From: Strongylocentrotus droebachiensis
Lineage: Eukaryota; Echinodermata; Echinoidea; Camarodonta; Strongylocentrotidae
Assembly (NCBI GenBank): GCA_035222895.1
Contig: JAVYIG010001602.1
Location: forward strand, 62,001-126,000
DNA length: 64,000 nt
Direction of reading: 5' to 3'
Numbering within the stretch: the first letter of the stretch is position 1; each line of letters begins with the position of its first letter. Positions 59,901 to 64,000 of this stretch are shown here, piece after piece. A program made the translations under genes and the position numbers. The notes beneath the pieces are model-generated. The model made no database searches, had not been told where the DNA came from, and saw nothing but the letters and a program-made list of their open reading frames with translations.

Positions 59901-62900
59901 GGGAAGATGTTGAAATCAGGTTTTTCCTGAGTCTGTGGGCAGAGGGGGAGGTCCAGCAGCAGCTGGATGGCACGGTCAGGAACGAAAGTTTTCGACGATA
60001 TGGCGCGGGTTTTTCCCCTTCATTTAGTCGAAAGGCGCATGCGCGGTAGCAAAAGCATTAATATTCATGAGCTATCGAATAGTCCGGGGCTAAGGCGAAC
60101 GTAGTGTGAATCGCGTGAAATTTCTTAACCCCGGCTAAGCACATAGTCCGGGGTTAAGAAAATAGATGTGAACAGCAAAAAAAATAGTATGGGGTTAAGG
60201 ATAGTATGGGGTTAAGGATAGTCCGGGGTTAAGAAAAATAGATGTGAAAAGGGTATCACTGTATCTTATACCAAAGTACAGTATGTGTAAACACTAGTGA
60301 CTAGTTAATATCAGCAATTCAAGCATGTCTGATCAAATTCTAACTCTTTTGTCTGATGAATTGTTGATTGTGTTTAAAGTGGGTGGGTTTAATGAATGAA
60401 TCTCAAATCATTTTCCTATTGATCAGCTCAGCTGATTAAGTGGAATGACGATGTGAAGTTGATAGATGAATGAGTACATTATGATGTTTTTAATAGTTAC
60501 TTACTTGTATAGCATTCCTACTTGTATAGCATTCCTACATGTATGTACATGTAGAGGTGTCATAGTTGAATGATTTAATCACTTGACTGGAAATGCAATG
60601 GTCATGCATGGGTTTAAGCTAGCTAGGCCTTACACTTATTTCCTTGAGCAAGGCATTTCATTTACAGTGTTCCTCTCCACCCAGGTGTTAATTGGATACC
60701 TGATAGGATACAAATGTCAATGTGGTTGGATTAGCATGTGCACGCCAGTATAAAAGGCGTCTAGCTGGAATGCTTCCTCATGGAATGGAGAATGTGTATT
60801 TTAATGTGCAGAATACCAATTTAATCCAGTGACCGGGCTAATAAGTATACTGTATGCACTTTGGTCAGTTAATGGTAAAGGGCTATATATACATGTATAT
60901 AGATATTATAAATCTGGTATTATCATTAGTACCATTCGTATTGTGCTAATTAATTAGATTGCACACATGGATGCATATGTGAATATCTTTTTCTTCCATA
61001 CTGTATTTCCTCTTTTTATCTTGTTTCACTTTGTTTTTCCAGTTATGTGTGTGATGATCATGCCCTCAACGATAACAAAACAGAAACCATCAAACATGTC
61101 CGCCAATTCCTTCAGGCTAAAGTCAAGTGAGTATAGTATCTTTTTCCACAAGCAGTCATATTGAAGCAAAATACACTTCCTGCCTTAATATCCTGAATTT
61201 GATGATTTTCTTTACATATTTAGAGCAAAATGTACAGTGAATTACACATTCTCTGTGCAAAAAAAAGAACAGAAAAAAATGTACACCTGTATATTATGTA
61301 CTATGGTTTGAAGGATAAGTGTAAGAAATTCATTTATAATTTTTTTTCTATTTTGATTTGTCAGTTTAAATACATTGAATGAATTATTGAAGTTGTAACT
61401 TTGTTCATGAAAGTGTCATTGTTATCTAAATAAAAGCAAATGATATAGAAAATATCAAATTTCATTAGGTTAATTGCAAATTCCAAAGTAACAGTCTTCA
61501 TTTTGACACATGAAGCGTATGATGTACTTTATATTCATGAAATATTGATTAAATAACCCTGACATTCAGAAAACAGTGAAAGTGCTTTGCCTTAATGACT
61601 CAGTATAAACTGCCTCAAAAAACACTATGGCAAAGTAAACACTCTAATGTAATGAATGGCAAATGGGTTTGAACAAAAACACATTATGGACGTAATCAAG
61701 ATCCAAAACCATGCCCACTTATCTCTTGTTTTATAAACTGAAGAAATGTGAAGCATACTACCATGTACTTCGATGTACACCATTTTATTTTGCTGTCACA
61801 ATACTTTTTATCTTGTCATATATGAACACAAAAAATCCTTTCTCCACCAGATTAAACTGCTAGTCAGTTATCAGATGGTTTGGAGTCTGTACGGCGATCT
61901 TTATTTGTTTATTTGTCTTATTTGTGAACGAGGTATTAAGAAGGCTATAATTTAAGGTTGATAAACTAACATCGATTATCACTCTGTGTTTAGTCTCCAG
62001 TATGAGAAGCAGCTCAAGACTCTTACTGGAGATGTAGCTGGAGATCACATAGATGGACCACCAAGGAAAAAACTAGCAGCAAACGTGAGTCAAGTCATAT
62101 CCAATCATAGTATGTTCTGTATAATATGTAGGAATTTGGACAATTACATTTTGACTCCATTTCAGTGAAAAGTGAAGATTTTTTTTTTTTTTGGTTATTG
62201 ATATAAGTTTCAAATACTTAGGTTGGATATTTTGGCCTCAAGAAATTATTATTTTGTAGTTATTTTGTGCAATTTTGTTCTTAGTCATACTTAACTGATT
62301 TTGGTAAATAAAGGAACTTGTCTTTTGATCAGTGTTTGATATTGTACTCATTAATCCAGCTTTTTAATGGTATTTACTTCACATGAACCATGTTAATATA
62401 ATTCTTTTTTTACTTTAACTAGGTATAATTGTCAACGTTATGTACAGTGTAGTAGAATGGAAGGCCAAGCTCCATTAACCCACACAGGGAATATAGAATT
62501 TGAGTCAAGAATTTGACCCTCATTCCATTTGTACTTATTGCACAGTATTTCCTTGTTTAATCTCTTGCAGACGAGGGCTAATATCCCAGGGTTGCGGAAT
62601 CTAGGAAACACCTGTTTTATGAATGCTGTACTACAATCACTGAGGTACAGTATGCTGCGGTTTATAGATTATTGATTTCAAAGAATTCCAGGCCTTATTG
62701 GTGTGGGTAAAAGTACAGTTGGTATATTAGGAAAGATGAAAAATAAAATGAGTTCTAAATTGGATATTTGTCCAGGGGAAGTGATCAGTACTTCTCATAT
62801 AAACCTACCTGTTTTGTATGGACAATTAAATTATGAGACATTGATACTATTTCAATGAACATTAAAGGACTTTATGTAAATAATATCTTTTGGCACTTAT

Positions 62901-63288
62901 GCTTTTATCAAATTTATCAAATTAGGAAGAAAATCATGACAATACTATGATTTAGATTTTAAAAATATGCAATATTAGCTCTCCTGTGAAATTCAAACTT
63001 TACATGGGTAGTTGAAAGCCAACAAAGTATTTACAAAAAATTATCAGAAGAAAACTTGTGATTTTGAGAAATACATCTGGGCAATTTATTCAACATCATT
63101 AGAATCATTGTAAGCAGCACATGTGTAAACCTGTTATATTAATGATAGCCTTGTTTGTGTTGTATGTCCTGTAGTAACATCAACCAATTCTGTGGCTACT
63201 TCAAAGACTTACCAGCTGTAGAGCTTAGGAGTGGAAAAACAGCAGGAAAGAGAATCTACAACACAAGAAATATGAAGCACGATGATGT
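52477..63288 (+). CDS. USP3: Ubiquitin carboxyl-terminal hydrolase 3 (USP3), 5' part, spliced, partial
   Basis: Seven exons join in frame: 52477-52573, 57844-57904, 58516-58599, 61043-61126, 61994-62084, 62571-62644, 63175-63288. They give about 202 residues; vertebrate USP3 is about 520, so the catalytic domain continues off the right edge. Residues 3-90 form a ZnF-UBP domain (C3, H5, C31, C34, C43, C46, C51, H58, H62, C81, C84). Residues 146-164, GLRNLGNTCFMNAVLQSLS, are the Cys box with nucleophile C154. Residues 176-188, LPAVELRSGKTAG, are typical of USP3. Family knowledge: USP3 removes ubiquitin from histones H2A and H2B in the nucleus. Two in-frame stops (52441, 52459) lie just before the ATG, fixing the start. 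The catalytic His and Asp are outside the window. Confidence 0.97.
56780..56921. repeat. (GA)n and (CT)n tracts in inverted orientation, USP3 intron 1
   Basis: A GA tract (56780-56824) and a CT tract (56887-56921) are 60 bases apart and could pair into a hairpin in the transcript. Confidence 0.75.
57336..57380. repeat. C-run, A-run, (GAA)n
   Basis: C14, A16, then AAGAAGAAG, about 460 bp before USP3 exon 2. Confidence 0.9.
57844..57904 (+). CDS. USP3: USP3 exon 2 (ZnF-UBP core)
   Basis: Encodes VCRSNKNPWMCLACGVVLCG plus part of Arg, matching the ZnF-UBP pattern C-x8-C-x2-C-x4-CGR. Acceptor CTAACAG, donor GTAAAG, phases 1 to 2. Confidence 0.97.
58516..58599 (+). CDS. USP3: USP3 exon 3 (ZnF-UBP, NGHAKKHYE)
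   Basis: Encodes YVNGHAKKHYEANQ to ENLAVY. The HAKKHYE block carries two histidine zinc ligands and is conserved with vertebrate USP3. Acceptor TATGCAG, donor GTGAGT; ends within the Cys codon finished by exon 4. Confidence 0.97.
58774..58835 (+). repeat. Short dispersed repeat, copy 2, in USP3 intron 3
   Basis: TTATGTAATCATTATTCATT, TATGCACAAG and CATGATACATGGGTGGAAG match 45538-45598. Nature unknown. Confidence 0.6.
59084..60255. mobile_element. Harbinger-like nonautonomous element in USP3 intron 3
   Basis: Starts TACCCTTTTCACATCTA and ends TAGATGTGAAAAGGGTA, with TCA on both sides (59081-59083, 60256-60258), a 3-bp target duplication as in PIF/Harbinger elements. The subterminal TTAACCCCGG is inverted and repeated. 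An internal frame encodes a Myb/SANT-like piece. Confidence 0.75.
59837..60049 (+). pseudogene. Myb/SANT-like domain fragment inside the Harbinger-like element
   Basis: The 70-residue frame holds RRTNWEDVEIRFFLSLWAEG followed by EVQQQLDGTVRNESFRRY. The W..(D/E)....L..LW......QLDG..RN...Y pattern is that of Myb/SANT-like (Myb_DNA-bind_4/MADF-like) domains, such as the accessory protein of Harbinger transposons and trihelix-type host genes. Truncated; no transposase found nearby. Confidence 0.6.
60552..60830 (+). mobile_element. SINE of the CACCCAGGTGT family, in USP3 intron 3
   Basis: Plus strand: AGAGGTGTCATAGTTGAATG head, TTCCTTGAGCAAGGCATTTC, core CTCCACCCAGGTGTTAATTG, GGATACCTGATAGGA, and a GTGACCGGGCTAATAAGTA tail. 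CCTTGAGCAAGGCA plus CCACCCAGGTGT is a SINE body I associate with echinoderm and hemichordate genomes (from memory). Confidence 0.65.
61043..61126 (+). CDS. USP3: USP3 exon 4 (end of zinc finger)
   Basis: Encodes (C)YVCDDHALNDNKTETIKHVR then QFLQAKV. CYxCDD is the closing zinc-ligand pair of the ZnF-UBP domain, followed by a helix that is variable in the family. Acceptor TTTTTCCAG, donor GTGAGT, ends at phase 2. Confidence 0.96.
61994..62084 (+). CDS. USP3: USP3 exon 5 (linker)
   Basis: Encodes LQYEKQLKTLTGDVAGDHID then GPPRKKLAAN, the poorly conserved linker between zinc finger and catalytic domain. The basic PPRKK stretch could aid nuclear targeting (inference). Acceptor TGTTTAG, donor GTGAGTCAAG, ends at phase 0. 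The assignment relies on exact phase matching with exons 4 and 6. Confidence 0.88.
62571..62644 (+). CDS. USP3: USP3 exon 6 (catalytic Cys box)
   Basis: Encodes TRANIPGLRNLGNTCFMNAV then LQSL. GLxNLGNTCFMNAxLQxL is the signature of USP-family cysteine proteases; C154 is the nucleophile. Acceptor CTCTTGCAG, donor GTACAG (weaker than consensus). Confidence 0.98.
63175..63288 (+). CDS. USP3: USP3 exon 7 (start of fingers/palm)
   Basis: Encodes SNINQFCGYFKDLPAVELRS then GKTAGKRIYNTRNMKHDDV. NI.QFC.YFK.LPAVELR.GKTAG is nearly identical to vertebrate USP3. Acceptor GTCCTGTAG, donor GTAAGT, ends at phase 2; the next exon is beyond the window. Confidence 0.97.
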
Positions 63289-64000
63289 GTAAGTATCGCC
63301 ACGTTTCCATGGAAACATGTATAAGGTCTGGCATTATCAATCAAAACATGATTGCCAGTTTCTGAAGTCATAGAATAGTGCTGTTTGTAGAGCCAGTGTG
63401 CGGCAGCAGATGAGGAACTTTCTTACAAATCATCTGCTGTGATAAGGAAGATTTGCTGTCATGGAAACCATTGTAGAGTCTGGGAATCTTGATGAATGTT
63501 AGTCAGGTTTAAGGAGACAAGGAGGAAGAGCAGAAAGGTTTTATCACCCCATGTCATTGTAGAAGCCATATGATATTGTACTGTTTGGCATATCCCTCCA
63601 AGTTTAGCAGCAAGTTAGTAAATTACAGCTATCTTACTAACCATATTATGAGTCTTTGAATATTCAAACTGGTTAGTCAGGTTTAGGGAGACATAAATTT
63701 CTACCTCCAAAACATATATTAAAACTGCAAATAATGAATTTTCATGCATGAAGTGTTTGCAAATTTCGCTATTTGGTCAGGTTTGCAAAGTTTCATGCTG
63801 AAAATGAATTGAAACACAAAATGGCAAAACACTCAATTTGTGCAATTTGTGAAGTGACCTTTAAAAATGGTTGTTATAAATAATTTGCGAAAATTTCATG
63901 TCATCAAGGCTTTTTGTTTTACATCAGTCAGGCCTGATAATTTCCCAATTTAAATCGGTTTCCCCCATTTTTTTTGTTTTAAAGATTTTTTTATAATAGT
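63289..64000 (+). other. Start of USP3 intron 7
   Basis: Donor GTAAGTATC at 63289. No further USP3 exon before the window edge. Confidence 0.7.

Noticed and set aside
1-64000. CRISPR arrays, bacterial operons, phage or plasmid features
   Set aside because: The window is clearly eukaryotic with spliced genes; no such structures seen.

Overview
The window looks like nuclear genomic DNA of a marine invertebrate, most likely a deuterostome and plausibly an echinoderm. That guess rests on AT-rich DNA with long introns, abundant short terminal-inverted-repeat elements starting CAGNGGCG, tRNA-derived SINEs, L2/CR1-type LINE tails and a frequent ACATGTA word. No species can be named from sequence alone. 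Almost all short open frames in the window are chance or repeat frames. The real protein coding lies in small exons that must be read through splice sites.

Two conserved genes can be rebuilt exon by exon. On the minus strand, from about 41.08 kb down to 1.36 kb and on past the left edge, is the 5' part of a CREB-regulated transcription coactivator (CRTC/TORC) gene. Five coding exons are visible (41079-40960, 40644-40528, 36120-36019, 11808-11750, 1439-1357). They encode the CREB-binding N-terminus, the GGSLPNVNQ block, the [12 protein letters not shown] block and the TNSDSALH kinase/14-3-3 site. The 24.2-kb third intron is of the rare AT-AC U12 (minor spliceosome) class: it starts ATATCCTTTT and ends with a TTCCTTGAC branch site and a terminal AC. 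On the plus strand, from 52.48 kb to the right edge, are the first seven coding exons of the histone H2A/H2B deubiquitinase gene USP3: the ZnF-UBP domain, the catalytic Cys box, then continuation outside the window. The genes are head to head, about 11.4 kb apart.

Layout: 1-41.1 kb is CRTC with its introns. Intron 4 holds a pair of hAT-like elements carrying a captured C2H2 zinc-finger fragment, a TA-flanked element and SINEs. Intron 3 holds several foldback/MITE elements and two abutting TTAA-flanked elements. Intron 2 holds a 5'-truncated non-LTR retrotransposon whose frame is broken by a 182-bp tandem duplication. The intergenic 41.1-52.4 kb is repeat-rich: a hAT-type element with a perfect 8-bp target duplication containing a second nested element with a tandem array of GCGAAGC-type hairpins, a second copy of that element, a TA-flanked foldback element, a broken L2-like LINE 3' end, and a cluster of four perfect TGACGTCA (CRE) sites about 1.4 kb upstream of USP3. 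The USP3 introns carry a Harbinger-like element containing a Myb/SANT-like fragment, a SINE, and many ACATGTA words.

Functionally, CRTC is the CREB coactivator released by dephosphorylation downstream of cAMP/Ca2+ signalling, and USP3 is a chromatin deubiquitinase. No shared pathway is evident from the window. The CRE cluster between them is the only hint of linked regulation, and it may simply be repeat-derived.
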